Shown piece by piece: positions 1 through 8,295 of a DNA stretch of 64,000 nucleotides. The stretch lies in the NCBI RefSeq assembly GCF_011365745.1, contig NZ_JAAOBY010000008.1:1-64000 (forward strand). The letters are read 5' to 3'. How positions within the stretch are numbered: position 1 is the stretch's first letter; each line of letters begins with the position of its first letter. The stretch is from Flavobacterium turcicum (GTDB taxonomy: Bacteria; Bacteroidota; Bacteroidia; Flavobacteriales; Flavobacteriaceae). The translations under genes and the position numbers were made by a program. The notes under the pieces are model-generated. The model was not told the DNA's origin, did no database searches, and saw nothing but the letters and a program-made list of their open reading frames with translations.

Positions 1-2028
1 AGCACAACTGATAACACTTGTATTACTTCATCGACACAAACGGCAACAATCAATAATGCGCCAACGCCACCAGCGGTGCCAACTGCAGCGACTGTTATAC
101 AACCAACATGTGCTGTTCCAACAGGAACAATTACAGTGAGCACACAAAATGGAGTGGATTACAGTTTGAATGGAACCAACTACCAAGCATCAAATGTGTT
201 TTCAGGATTAGCTCCAAATACATATACACTTTATGTTAGAAGTACAACGGACAACACTTGTATTACTTCATCGACCCAAACGGTAACAATCAATAATGCA
301 CCAACACCACCAGCGATACCAACTGCAGCTAGTGTTGTACAACCAACATGTGCCGTTCCGACAGGAAGTATTACATTGAGTACACAAAATGGAGTGGAGT
401 ACAGTTTGAATGGAACAAATTACCAAACATCAAATGTGTTTTCAGGATTAGCTCCAAATACATATACACTTTACGTTAGAAGTACAACGGACAACACTTG
501 TATTACTTCATCGACACAAAGGGTAACAATTAATAATGCGCCAATACCACCAGCGGTGCCAACTGCAGCGAGTGTTGTACAGCCAACGTGTGCCGTTCCA
601 ACAGGAAGCATTACAGTGAGTACACAAAATGGAGTGGAGTACAGTTTGAATGGAACAAATTACCAAACATCAAATGTGTTTTCAGGATTAGCTCCAAATA
701 CATATACACTTTACGTTAGAAGTACAACGGACAACACTTGTATTACTTCATCGACACAAACGGTAACAATCAATAATGCGCCAACACCACCAGCGGTGCC
801 AACTGCAGCGACTGTTCTACAACCAACTTGCGCGGTTCCAACAGGAACTATTACAGTGAGTACACAAACTGGAGTGGAGTACAGTTTGAATGGAACCAAC
901 TACCAAGCATCAAATGTGTTTTCAGGATTAGCTCCAAATACATATACAATTTACGTTAGAAGTACAACAGATAACACTTGTATTACTTCATCGACACAAA
1001 CGGTAACAATCAATAATGCGCCAACACCACCAGCGGTACCAACTGCAGCGACTGTTATACAACCAACATGTGCTGTTCCAACAGGAACAATTACAGTGAG
1101 TACACAAAATGGAGTGGAGTACAGTTTGAATGGAATCAATTACCAAGCATCAAATGTGTTTTCAGGATTAGCTCCAAATACATATACGCTTTACGTTAGA
1201 AGTACAACGGACAACACCTGTATTACTTCATCGACACAAACTGTAACTATTGATGCTATACCACAGCTGCCAACTAATCCTACTGCAGCTAGTGTTGTTC
1301 AACCAACATGTGCCGTTCCAACAGGAAGCATAACTATTAGTGCACAACAAAATGTACAATACAGTATCGGTAATGGATATCAAAATAGTCCAGTTTTTGC
1401 TAATCTAGTACCAGGAAATTATACAATGGCCGTTCGTTTTACTAACAGTCCTGCATGTATTGCGACAGGCGGAATAATTACTATCAATGCAATTCCACAG
1501 CAAATTCAATTCGAGACCGAATCGAATTGTATCAATAATGAGTTTGTACTATCTGCTATTCCGCGTAGCTCAAGTTATGATCCTGCCCAAGTAACCTATC
1601 AATGGAAAGATTCAAATGGTGTAGTCGTTGGCACAGATAGTAGCCTTAACCTATCTAAAGTAACGTCCAATTCAAATTCGATTGTATTTCCAGCGGTCTT
1701 TTCGCTTTCAATTCGTTCTGCGGCGACTGGTTGCGAAACTACTCAGACCTTTACAATTGAGTCTATTTTTTGCAACATTCAAAAGGGGATTTCTCCTGAC
1801 GGAAACGGTTCAAATGATTCTTTTGATTTAACTTTTATGAAGGTTAAAAAATTAGAAGTCTTTAATAGATACGGCATCAAGGTGTACAGTCAATCCAATT
1901 ATACTGACCAATGGAAAGGTCAATCCAATTCAGGTGAAGATTTGCCAAGTGCTACCTATTATTATGTAATTGAATTTGAATCTGGAACCCCAAAAACGGG
2001 TTGGATTTATTTAATTCGAGAAAAATAA
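1..2028 (+). CDS. SprB-like repetitive adhesin with T9SS type B sorting domain (5'-truncated by window)
   Basis: The reading frame is open from base 1, so this is the C-terminal end of a larger cell-surface protein. It starts with near-identical 80-residue modules (five full copies from 79 to 1278, a tail of one before, a diverged copy after). Each module carries TCAVPTG, YSLNG and NTYTLYVRSTTDNTC. The final ~85 residues contain GISPDGNGSNDSF, LEVFNRYG and a closing GWIYLIREK. This matches the gliding motility-associated C-terminal (type B CTD) family, the export signal for type IX secretion. By analogy with Flavobacterium johnsoniae SprB, it would be a mobile surface adhesin for gliding or attachment. 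The SprF-like gene follows 63 bp downstream, as expected for such cargo. Substrate and full length cannot be seen here. Confidence 0.88.
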   Translation, partial: STTDNTCITSSTQTATINNAPTPPAVPTAATVIQPTCAVPTGTITVSTQNGVDYSLNGTNYQASNVFSGLAPNTYTLYVRSTTDNTCITSSTQTVTINNAPTPPAIPTAASVVQPTCAVPTGSITLSTQNGVEYSLNGTNYQTSNVFSGLAPNTYTLYVRSTTDNTCITSSTQRVTINNAPIPPAVPTAASVVQPTCAVPTGSITVSTQNGVEYSLNGTNYQTSNVFSGLAPNTYTLYVRSTTDNTCITSSTQTVTINNAPTPPAVPTAATVLQPTCAVPTGTITVSTQTGVEYSLNGTNYQASNVFSGLAPNTYTIYVRSTTDNTCITSSTQTVTINNAPTPPAVPTAATVIQPTCAVPTGTITVSTQNGVEYSLNGINYQASNVFSGLAPNTYTLYVRSTTDNTCITSSTQTVTIDAIPQLPTNPTAASVVQPTCAVPTGSITISAQQNVQYSIGNGYQNSPVFANLVPGNYTMAVRFTNSPACIATGGIITINAIPQQIQFETESNCINNEFVLSAIPRSSSYDPAQVTYQWKDSNGVVVGTDSSLNLSKVTSNSNSIVFPAVFSLSIRSAATGCETTQTFTIESIFCNIQKGISPDGNGSNDSFDLTFMKVKKLEVFNRYGIKVYSQSNYTDQWKGQSNSGEDLPSATYYYVIEFESGTPKTGWIYLIREK
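79..1500 (+). repeat. Tandem 240-bp coding repeats in the adhesin
   Basis: Units start at 79, 319, 559, 799, 1039 and 1279, each exactly 240 bp (80 codons) except the last, diverged one. The first five are nearly identical at DNA level, including synonymous positions. This suggests recent amplification or gene conversion. The array probably continues upstream of the window. Copy number could vary between strains and could be mis-assembled from short reads. Confidence 0.93.
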
Positions 2029-2091
2029 AAAAAGTACTAAAGCAATAGTCATACGAAGTATTAATTGACTTTGACAAAAAACAAAAACGAT

Positions 2092-3009
2092 ATGAACAAA
2101 ATACTATTAATTTCTCTGTTGGTTTGCTTCTCTCTCTGCGAGGTAAGTGCGCAACAAGATCCACACTATACACAATACATGTATAATATGAATGTCATTA
2201 ATCCGGCTTATGCGGGTTCGAAAGAAAATTTATCTTTTGGACTATTGTACCGTAAGCAGTGGGTTAATATCGAAGGTGCACCATCTTCCTTTTCATTTTC
2301 GGGTCATACTCCCGTTGGAAAAAATGTGGGTATGGGTATTTCTTTTCTTTCGGATAAAATAGGTCCTGTTTCAGAACAAAACGTTTACGGAGATTTTTCA
2401 TATACGCTACAATTGAATGAAACAGATAAACTTGCTTTTGGTATAAAGGCGGGAGCTTCTTTTCATAATGTAGGATTACGAGATTTACAATCTAGTTTGC
2501 CAGATCCTTCCGAGGGGATTTTTGGACAAGACATTAGTGATGCTTCCTTGAATGTTGGAGCCGGACTTTTTTATTACTCAGATAAATATTATGCAGCATT
2601 ATCAATACCAAACATGTTAAAAGCTGCTCATCTTGATTTTAATGGAAGGGCATATGGTTCCGATGTTTCGCATTATTTTTTAACAGCCGGTTATGTAATG
2701 GATTTAAATTATGATTTAAAATTCAAACCGTCATTCATGTTGAAATCTGCTGTAAATGTAACGCCTTCGCTAGATCTATCGGCTAATTTTTTATATCAAG
2801 AAAAATTTGAGATAGGGGCAACATACCGATTACAAGATAGTTTTGGGGGAATGATAAATGTTGCTGTGAGTCCATCATTGCGAATTGGATATGCATATGA
2901 CCATATTGTTTCTGATTTGAGAGTGAGTACGCCGTCATCACATGAGTTTATTTTGTTGTATGATCTTTTCGAATCTAAAAAAGTATCTCGTTCTCCGAGG
3001 TTTTTCTAA
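2092..3009 (+). CDS. PorP/SprF family type IX secretion membrane protein
   Basis: A 305-residue protein starting at the ATG at 2092. An upstream in-frame TTG at 2065 is less likely because the signal peptide begins at MNKILL and ends near VSAQQ. The mature protein opens with DPHYTQYMYNMNVINPAYAGS, the hallmark start of the PorP/SprF family. The rest is rich in alternating aromatic/polar strands, consistent with an outer-membrane beta-barrel. In F. johnsoniae SprF is needed to export SprB, and type B CTD cargo is usually encoded next to a SprF-like gene. Here it sits directly behind the adhesin and 19 bp before the OmpA-type gene, so the three probably form an operon. It is one of several likely paralogues, hence no gene symbol. 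Confidence 0.88.
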   Translation: MNKILLISLLVCFSLCEVSAQQDPHYTQYMYNMNVINPAYAGSKENLSFGLLYRKQWVNIEGAPSSFSFSGHTPVGKNVGMGISFLSDKIGPVSEQNVYGDFSYTLQLNETDKLAFGIKAGASFHNVGLRDLQSSLPDPSEGIFGQDISDASLNVGAGLFYYSDKYYAALSIPNMLKAAHLDFNGRAYGSDVSHYFLTAGYVMDLNYDLKFKPSFMLKSAVNVTPSLDLSANFLYQEKFEIGATYRLQDSFGGMINVAVSPSLRIGYAYDHIVSDLRVSTPSSHEFILLYDLFESKKVSRSPRFF

Positions 3010-3028
3010 CGTTTAATTCAACTATTTG

Positions 3029-4894
3029 ATGAAAAAATATATACTATTAGTTCTTGTAGCAATAATTAGTTTTTCAACCCTTGCGCAAAATAAACAAACT
3101 AAAAGTGCGGATGATTTAGCGAGTGGCTATGACTATTACGGAGCTATCGAGGCATACTTAACTTTAGTAAGGCAGGGCAACAATGATTTGTACATTAAGA
3201 AGCAATTGGCTGATTGTTACTACTACATTGACAACTTTAAAGAAGCCGAGAAATGGTATGCTCAAAGCATAACATCGCAAAAAGATGCCGAAGTATTTTT
3301 TAGATACGCACAGGTTTTAAAAGCCAACTTAAAGTATAAAGAAGCAAATATTCAATTACAGCGTTTTGCTCAACTAAGTCCAAATGATAGTCGTGCTCAA
3401 AAGTTTGGTGCTAATCCTAATTATTTGGATCAGTTGGAAAGAATTGATGCTGCGTATGAAATTAGAAAATTGAATATTAATTCTGCTCGCTCGGATTGGG
3501 GCGCAACCTTATACGGCGATGTATTGTATTTTGTTAGTGCGCGCAACGAAAGCAAGAAAGTTTACAGCTGGAATAATGAACCATTTTTAGATATTTATCA
3601 AGCCAAAAGATTGTCTAATGGAAACTTCGAAGCGCCAGAGGAAGTAGCTGGATTAAATTCAGATTTTCATGAAGGGTCTGTGTCACTTACGAAGTCTGGA
3701 TCAATTGCGTATTTTACGAGCGAAAGTTTTAAAAATGATTTGTTTAAAAAAGATAAAAGTAGAAGATTAAAATTTGGCCAAGTTAGTCTTTACAGTGCTA
3801 AAAAAGAAAATGATAAATGGACAGCAATTGCTCCTTTCCCTTGGAATAATAAAAGTTATTCAAACGGAAATCCATCTGTAAATGGCGAAGGAACTGTTTT
3901 ATATTTTGCCTCAGATATGCCCGGAAGTATTGGTGGTACAGATATTTGGAAAGTGCAAATTAATGCAGATGGTAGTTATGGCCAACCAGAGAACTTAGGT
4001 CCAAGTATAAATACGGCAGCCGATGAAAATTTCCCTTTTATAGCTGATAATGATGTTTTGTACTTTGCATCAAATGGTTTGTTGGGTTATGGTGGTTTTG
4101 ATGTTTTTAGTGTAAATGCATTGGAAGCAGCAGCTACTCCCAAAAATTTAGGAAAACCTGTGAATTCTGAGAAAGACGATTTTTCTTTTACATTCAATAC
4201 TGAAAAAAACATTGCTTTTCTCTCTAGTAACCGAACTGGGCAGGATGATATTTATGTACTGAATCCAATTTGCAAATCCAATTTGATGGTAGCTGTTAAA
4301 AATGCCAAAGATGGTGCTGCTCTTGCGTCTACCAGAGTTGAAATAGTTATGGATGGTCAGGAACAAATAGTAAATCAGATGTCAGATGATAAGGGAATAT
4401 TATCTTACGACATGACTTGTGGTAAATCATATAAGGTGCGAATTTTAAAAGATGGTTATGTAACACAAAGTAAAACAGTAATCGCAGTGGCTGGTTCCAA
4501 TTTAGTTGAAGTTGCTTTGGAGCCAATTGAAGTAATTGTAACTGAGACGGAGATTATATTGAATCCTATTTATTTTTATTCTAATAGAAGTGAAATTACA
4601 GAAAAGGGAGCTGCTGAGTTGGATAAATTAGTTTATGTAATGTCTCAAAATCAAAAATTACAAATTGATGTTGTAGCTCATACTGATCACCGTGGAACTG
4701 ATTCTTATAATTTGAAATTATCTGAAAATAGAGCAAAAGCTACAGTAGCTTATATTATTGAAAAAGGTATTGGTGCTGAACGTATTTCAGGAAAAGGAAT
4801 GGGAGAAGGTGCCCCAAAAATTGACTGTAAAGAAAATTGTACCGAATTAGAAATGGCTTTAAACAGACGTTCTGAGTTTTTAATTAGAAAATAA
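3029..4894 (+). CDS. OmpA-family protein with TPR, PD40 propeller and regulatory-like domain
   Basis: A 621-residue exported protein; ATG at 3029 chosen over the TTG at 3026. A signal peptide ends near TLAQN. Residues ~20-130 look like TPR helices. Residues ~160-390 hold PD40-type beta-propeller blades (GDVLYFVSARN, GTVLYFASDMPGSIGGTDIW, DVLYFASNGLLGYGGFDVF). Then comes a carboxypeptidase-regulatory-like Ig fold (~400-490) and a C-terminal OmpA peptidoglycan-binding domain (AHTDHRGTDSYNLKLSENRA). This order matches the P. gingivalis PG1058-type T9SS-associated periplasmic protein. It probably tethers the adhesin/SprF outer-membrane machinery to peptidoglycan. It is last in the adhesin operon and is followed by a hairpin terminator. 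Confidence 0.86.
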   Translation: MKKYILLVLVAIISFSTLAQNKQTKSADDLASGYDYYGAIEAYLTLVRQGNNDLYIKKQLADCYYYIDNFKEAEKWYAQSITSQKDAEVFFRYAQVLKANLKYKEANIQLQRFAQLSPNDSRAQKFGANPNYLDQLERIDAAYEIRKLNINSARSDWGATLYGDVLYFVSARNESKKVYSWNNEPFLDIYQAKRLSNGNFEAPEEVAGLNSDFHEGSVSLTKSGSIAYFTSESFKNDLFKKDKSRRLKFGQVSLYSAKKENDKWTAIAPFPWNNKSYSNGNPSVNGEGTVLYFASDMPGSIGGTDIWKVQINADGSYGQPENLGPSINTAADENFPFIADNDVLYFASNGLLGYGGFDVFSVNALEAAATPKNLGKPVNSEKDDFSFTFNTEKNIAFLSSNRTGQDDIYVLNPICKSNLMVAVKNAKDGAALASTRVEIVMDGQEQIVNQMSDDKGILSYDMTCGKSYKVRILKDGYVTQSKTVIAVAGSNLVEVALEPIEVIVTETEIILNPIYFYSNRSEITEKGAAELDKLVYVMSQNQKLQIDVVAHTDHRGTDSYNLKLSENRAKATVAYIIEKGIGAERISGKGMGEGAPKIDCKENCTELEMALNRRSEFLIRK

Positions 4895-4911
4895 ATTAGA
4901 ATTTTAAGTAT

Positions 4912-4951
4912 AAAAAAAACAGCATATCTTTTAGGTATGCTGTTTTTTTTT
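4912..4951. terminator. Bidirectional intrinsic terminator
   Basis: Perfect 9-bp stem AACAGCATA (4918-4926) / TATGCTGTT (4936-4944), flanked by A-run on the left and T-run on the right. It lies between the convergent OmpA-type gene and miaE and can serve both. Confidence 0.85.
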
Positions 4952-5531
4952 ATCCATGTACTGTTTCGTTCTTACCGTAATTTGTAATTATCGAGGTTTC
5001 GTAAGCAATCCATTCTTTCCATCGTTTATCCACATCAACATTATCGGCATATTGTCTGGCAAAGCCTAAAAAGGTTGTGTAATGACCGGCTTCACTGATC
5101 ATCAAGTCTCGGTAAAATTTGGCCAATTCAGGATCTTTTATGTTTTCAGATAGAACTTTAAAACGCTCGCAACTGCGTGCTTCAATCATTGCCGAGAAAA
5201 GTAAACGCTCGCATAAAGCATCATTTCGACTTCCATCTTTTTTCATAAACTTAAAAAGCTCATTAACGTAACTGTCTTTTCGTTCGCGACCAAAAGTAAG
5301 TCCACGTTTTTTGATTAATTGATGCACCATTTCAAAGTGCTCCAATTCTTCCTTAGCAATAATAGTAAGTTCAGTAACTAATTCCTCTTTTTCAGAATTT
5401 TGTGTGATCAAACTTATAGCATTTGACGCTGCTTTCTGCTCGCACCAAGCGTGATCGGTAAGTATTTCTTCGATGTTCGATTCTACAATAGTAACCCATC
5501 TCGGATCAGTAGCTAACTTAAGTCCCAACAT
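4950..5531 (-). CDS. miaE: tRNA-(ms2io6A)-hydroxylase
   Basis: A 193-residue protein that matches MiaE, the non-haem diiron enzyme hydroxylating the isopentenyl group of ms2i6A37 in tRNAs reading UNN codons. It is nearly all helical. Candidate iron ligands are visible in EELEHFEMVHQ, EARSCERFKVL and SEAGHYTTFLGFA, the expected E..ExxH / E..ExxH arrangement. Length is typical. It is monocistronic: upstream lies the divergent glycosyltransferase, downstream the shared terminator. The start ATG at 5531 begins MLGLKLATDPRWV, a usual N-terminus of the family. Confidence 0.93.
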   Translation of the reverse strand: MLGLKLATDPRWVTIVESNIEEILTDHAWCEQKAASNAISLITQNSEKEELVTELTIIAKEELEHFEMVHQLIKKRGLTFGRERKDSYVNELFKFMKKDGSRNDALCERLLFSAMIEARSCERFKVLSENIKDPELAKFYRDLMISEAGHYTTFLGFARQYADNVDVDKRWKEWIAYETSIITNYGKNETVHG

Positions 5532-5640
5532 AATCGTTTTCTTTTGCTACAAAATTACTCTTTATTTCAATGATTTTGTTTGATAACAAAGCTTTATCGA
5601 TAAAATTACTATTATTTTGTATCCTTAAGATGGAGAAAAC

Positions 5641-6882
5641 ATGAGCGTACAACCAATAGTACTAATTATAGGTTTTGTTTGGCCGGAGCCAAAGTCATCC
5701 GCTGCAGGTGGAAGAATGATGCAATTAATTCGATTGTACCAATCGCAAGGATATTCTGTAACTTTTGCCAGTCCCGCGCAAGATTCTGAATTCATGGTGG
5801 ATTTAAGTGAATTTGGAGTTATTAAAGAAAATATAGTCTTAAATTGTAGGAGTTTTGATGTTTTTATTGCTGAATTAAATCCGGCGATCGTTCTTTTTGA
5901 TCGATTTATGATGGAAGAACAATTTGGGTGGCGTGTGGCTGAAAATTGTCCGTTAGCTTTGCGTGTGTTGGATACCGAAGATTTACATTGTTTGCGTTTA
6001 GCAAGACAAAGTGCCTTTAAAGAAAAGCGTGATTTTGAAATTGCTGATTTGCTTAAAGAGGAAGTTGCTAAAAGAGAAATGGCTAGTATACTGCGGTGTG
6101 ATATTACTTTGATGATTGCTACTTTTGAAATGGAATTACTGCAAAGAGTTTTTAAAATCGATGCGGCTTTGTTGTTTTATTTGCCTTTGTTGGTGCAAAA
6201 ACAAGAAATGTTTGTCGCAGATCAAGTTCCGTCTTTTGAGGAGCGAGCTAATTTTGTTTTCATTGGAAATTTTCTACATGAACCCAATTGGAATGCAGTT
6301 CAGTACTTAAAAGAAACTATTTGGCCTCTAATTAGGAAGCAGTTACCCGAAGCGCAATTGCATGTCTATGGTGCTTATCCGTCACAAAAAGTAGTACAGT
6401 TGCATCATGAAAAGTCAGGTTTTTTAATTCTTGGTCGTGCTGCTGAGGCTAAAGATGTGGTGCAAAAAGCGCGAGTGGTTCTAGCGCCTTTACGTTTTGG
6501 TGCAGGAATAAAAGGTAAATTGTTAGAGAGTATGCAATGGGGTACACCTAATGTGACAACGAGTATTGGCGCAGAGTCGATGCACGGGAATATGCCTTGG
6601 AATGGTGCTATTAATGATGAGCCTATACTTTTTGCGGCAGAAGCAGTACGTATTTATCAGGATAAAAATTATTGGTTGAATTCGCAGGACAACGGTTTTA
6701 AGTTGGTTGAAAATTTATATGACGAAGTTATTTTTGCTGAGAAGTTTGCAAGTCGAATGACTGAATTGATTGAGAATTTAGAAGCGCACCGCTTGGCCAA
6801 TTTCATGGGCGCTTTGCTACAGCATCATACTTTAAAAAGTACGAAGTATATGTCGAAATGGATTGAGGCAAAAAACAGCTAA
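5641..6882 (+). CDS. Glycosyltransferase, GT4-like (GT-B fold)
   Basis: 413 residues. The N-terminal half has a Rossmann-like opening (VLIIGFVWPEPKSSAAGGRMMQL) typical of GT-B donors/acceptors. The C-terminal half has FVFIGNFLHEPNWNAVQYL, a GRAAEAKDVVQKARVVLAPLRFG segment and GIKGKLLESMQWGTPNVTT, the usual sugar-nucleotide-binding region with the E of the EX7E motif. It is a soluble cytoplasmic enzyme with no signal peptide. Sugar donor and acceptor cannot be told from sequence. It stands alone, divergent from miaE and convergent with the acyl-CoA dehydrogenase. A surface-glycan or protein-glycosylation role is only inferred. Confidence 0.8.
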   Translation: MSVQPIVLIIGFVWPEPKSSAAGGRMMQLIRLYQSQGYSVTFASPAQDSEFMVDLSEFGVIKENIVLNCRSFDVFIAELNPAIVLFDRFMMEEQFGWRVAENCPLALRVLDTEDLHCLRLARQSAFKEKRDFEIADLLKEEVAKREMASILRCDITLMIATFEMELLQRVFKIDAALLFYLPLLVQKQEMFVADQVPSFEERANFVFIGNFLHEPNWNAVQYLKETIWPLIRKQLPEAQLHVYGAYPSQKVVQLHHEKSGFLILGRAAEAKDVVQKARVVLAPLRFGAGIKGKLLESMQWGTPNVTTSIGAESMHGNMPWNGAINDEPILFAAEAVRIYQDKNYWLNSQDNGFKLVENLYDEVIFAEKFASRMTELIENLEAHRLANFMGALLQHHTLKSTKYMSKWIEAKNS

Positions 6883-6895
6883 GTTAGCAAGTCAT

Positions 6896-7008
6896 GCATG
6901 AGGGGTAGAAGCGGCATCCTTTTTTAGGCTCGCTTTTTTGCGAGGCTTAAAAAGATACAGCGGATGACCCGACCTTACTGTAACGAAAGTGAAAGTAAGG
7001 GCATCCCA
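6896..7008. repeat. Dispersed intergenic element, copy A
   Basis: GC-richer block between two converging genes. It opens GCATGAGGGGTAGAAGCGG, has an internal stem (AGGCTCGC / GCGAGGCT with flanking T and A runs), then CAGCGGATGACCCGACC and a closing AAGGGCATCCC, with a smaller CCTTAC/GTAAGG hairpin. Copies with the same landmarks lie at 12171-12287 and 62435-62524. It may be a mobile palindromic unit or a terminator-like 3' element. Confidence 0.7.
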
Positions 7009-7046
7009 TAAAAAAACTCGCCTTAAAATACATTAAGGCGAGTTTT
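7008..7046. terminator. Intrinsic terminator for the acyl-CoA dehydrogenase gene
   Basis: Perfect 12-bp stem AACTCGCCTTAA (7015-7026) / TTAAGGCGAGTT (7033-7044) with an A-run to the left, giving a U-tract for the minus-strand transcript. It can also stop plus-strand transcripts. Confidence 0.85.
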
Positions 7047-7064
7047 ATATTTAAAAGATTTGAT

Positions 7065-8207
7065 TTACAATGACATCAAACCACGTGAAATTACAATACG
7101 TTGAATCTCTGAAGTTCCTTCGTAAATTTGAGTGATTTTTGAGTCACGCATCATACGCTCTACATGATACTCAGCTACGTAACCATTTCCTCCGTGAATT
7201 TGTACGGCCTCATTGGCAACTTCTAAAGCGATTTCTGATGCGTATAATTTGGCCATAGCTCCAGAGTGTGCAATATCTTTTCCAGCGTCTTTTTCGCAAG
7301 CAGCTTTCATTACTAGTAATTTGGCTGCAGTTACTTTTACATACATATCGGCCAATTTGAAAGCGATTGCCTGGTGGTTAAAGATTTCTTTACCAAATGC
7401 TTTGCGTTCGTGTGAGTATTTTAAAGCAGTTTCGTAAGCACCAGTTGCAATTCCTAATGCTTGAGAGGCAATACCAATACGACCACCATTTAGTACGTTC
7501 ATTGCAAAAGCAAAACCAAATCCGTCAGCACCAATTCTGTTTTCTTTTGGAACTTTTACGTCAGTAAACATTAGAGAATGTGTATCGCTACCTCTAATTC
7601 CCATTTTCTTTTCTTTCGGTCCAATGTCAAAACCTGCCCATCCTTTTTCAACGATGAAGGCATTGATTCCTTTATGTCCTTTTTCGATATCAGTTTGTGC
7701 AATAACAATGTATGTTGATGCAGTACTTCCGTTGGTAATCCAGTTTTTTGTTCCGTTTAAAAGGTAGTAATCGCCTTTGTCAATTGCGGTAGTTTTTTGT
7801 GATGTAGCATCAGATCCTGCTTCTGGCTCCGAAAGACAAAATGCTCCAATTACTTCTCCTTTTGCAAGCGGCACAAGGTATTTCATTTTTTGTTCTTCGT
7901 TGCAATATTTCTCTAAACCGGCGCAAACTAATGAGTTGTTTACAGACATGATTACCGCTGCCGAGGCATCAATTTTTGCAATTTCGGTCATAGCTAAAAC
8001 ATACGAAATGCTGTCAAGACCTGATCCACCGTATTTAGGATCGACCATCATTCCCATGAAGCCTAAGTCGGCCATCATTTTTACTTGTTCAGTTGGGAAT
8101 TTTGAGTGTTCATCACGTTCAATAACACCCGGCAATAATTCTGCTACAGCAAAATCTTTAGCCGCTTGTTGAATCATTAAATGCTCTTCGGTTAGATTAA
8201 AATCCAT
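7065..8207 (-). CDS. Acyl-CoA dehydrogenase (short-chain type)
   Basis: 380 residues, the standard length for soluble mitochondrial-type acyl-CoA dehydrogenases. It is an FAD enzyme making the trans-2-enoyl-CoA in beta-oxidation or branched amino-acid degradation. Visible motifs: ALTEPxAGSD-like CLSEPEAGSDA, WITNGSTASTYIV, and the C-terminal QIHGGNGYVAEYHVERMMRDSKITQIYEGTSEIQRIVISR. The last contains the catalytic glutamate of short/medium-chain enzymes (IYEGTSE). Substrate chain length is not decidable by eye. It is monocistronic with a clear promoter upstream. The start at 8207 begins MDFNLTEEHLMIQQ, usual for the family. Confidence 0.93.
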   Translation of the reverse strand: MDFNLTEEHLMIQQAAKDFAVAELLPGVIERDEHSKFPTEQVKMMADLGFMGMMVDPKYGGSGLDSISYVLAMTEIAKIDASAAVIMSVNNSLVCAGLEKYCNEEQKMKYLVPLAKGEVIGAFCLSEPEAGSDATSQKTTAIDKGDYYLLNGTKNWITNGSTASTYIVIAQTDIEKGHKGINAFIVEKGWAGFDIGPKEKKMGIRGSDTHSLMFTDVKVPKENRIGADGFGFAFAMNVLNGGRIGIASQALGIATGAYETALKYSHERKAFGKEIFNHQAIAFKLADMYVKVTAAKLLVMKAACEKDAGKDIAHSGAMAKLYASEIALEVANEAVQIHGGNGYVAEYHVERMMRDSKITQIYEGTSEIQRIVISRGLMSL

Positions 8208-8244
8208 ATTTTTATTGTAAATTAAATGTTCTTAAATTTGACCA

Positions 8245-8274
8245 CAAAAGTAATTATAAAATAGTAGATTTCAA
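8245..8274 (-). promoter_or_regulatory. Bacteroidota sigma-ABfr promoter of the acyl-CoA dehydrogenase gene
   Basis: Read on the minus strand: TTG (8274-8272), exactly 19 bases, then TACTTTTG (8252-8245), a match to TAnnTTTG. The start codon lies about 37 bases downstream of the -7 box. Confidence 0.7.
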
Positions 8275-8295
8275 ACGTTTTCGTAATTTTAGCCT

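Noticed and set aside
711..1139. Two antisense ORFs of 62 residues in the adhesin repeats
   Set aside because: They are repeated shadows of the 240-bp units, have no start signal and read in low-complexity antisense of a clear coding frame.
79..1500. Possible CRISPR array
   Set aside because: Units are 240 bp, coding, contiguous with no spacers, and preserve one reading frame.
7777..8172. 131-residue plus-strand ORF inside the acyl-CoA dehydrogenase gene
   Set aside because: It is antisense to a well-conserved enzyme and its translation shows no recognisable domain.
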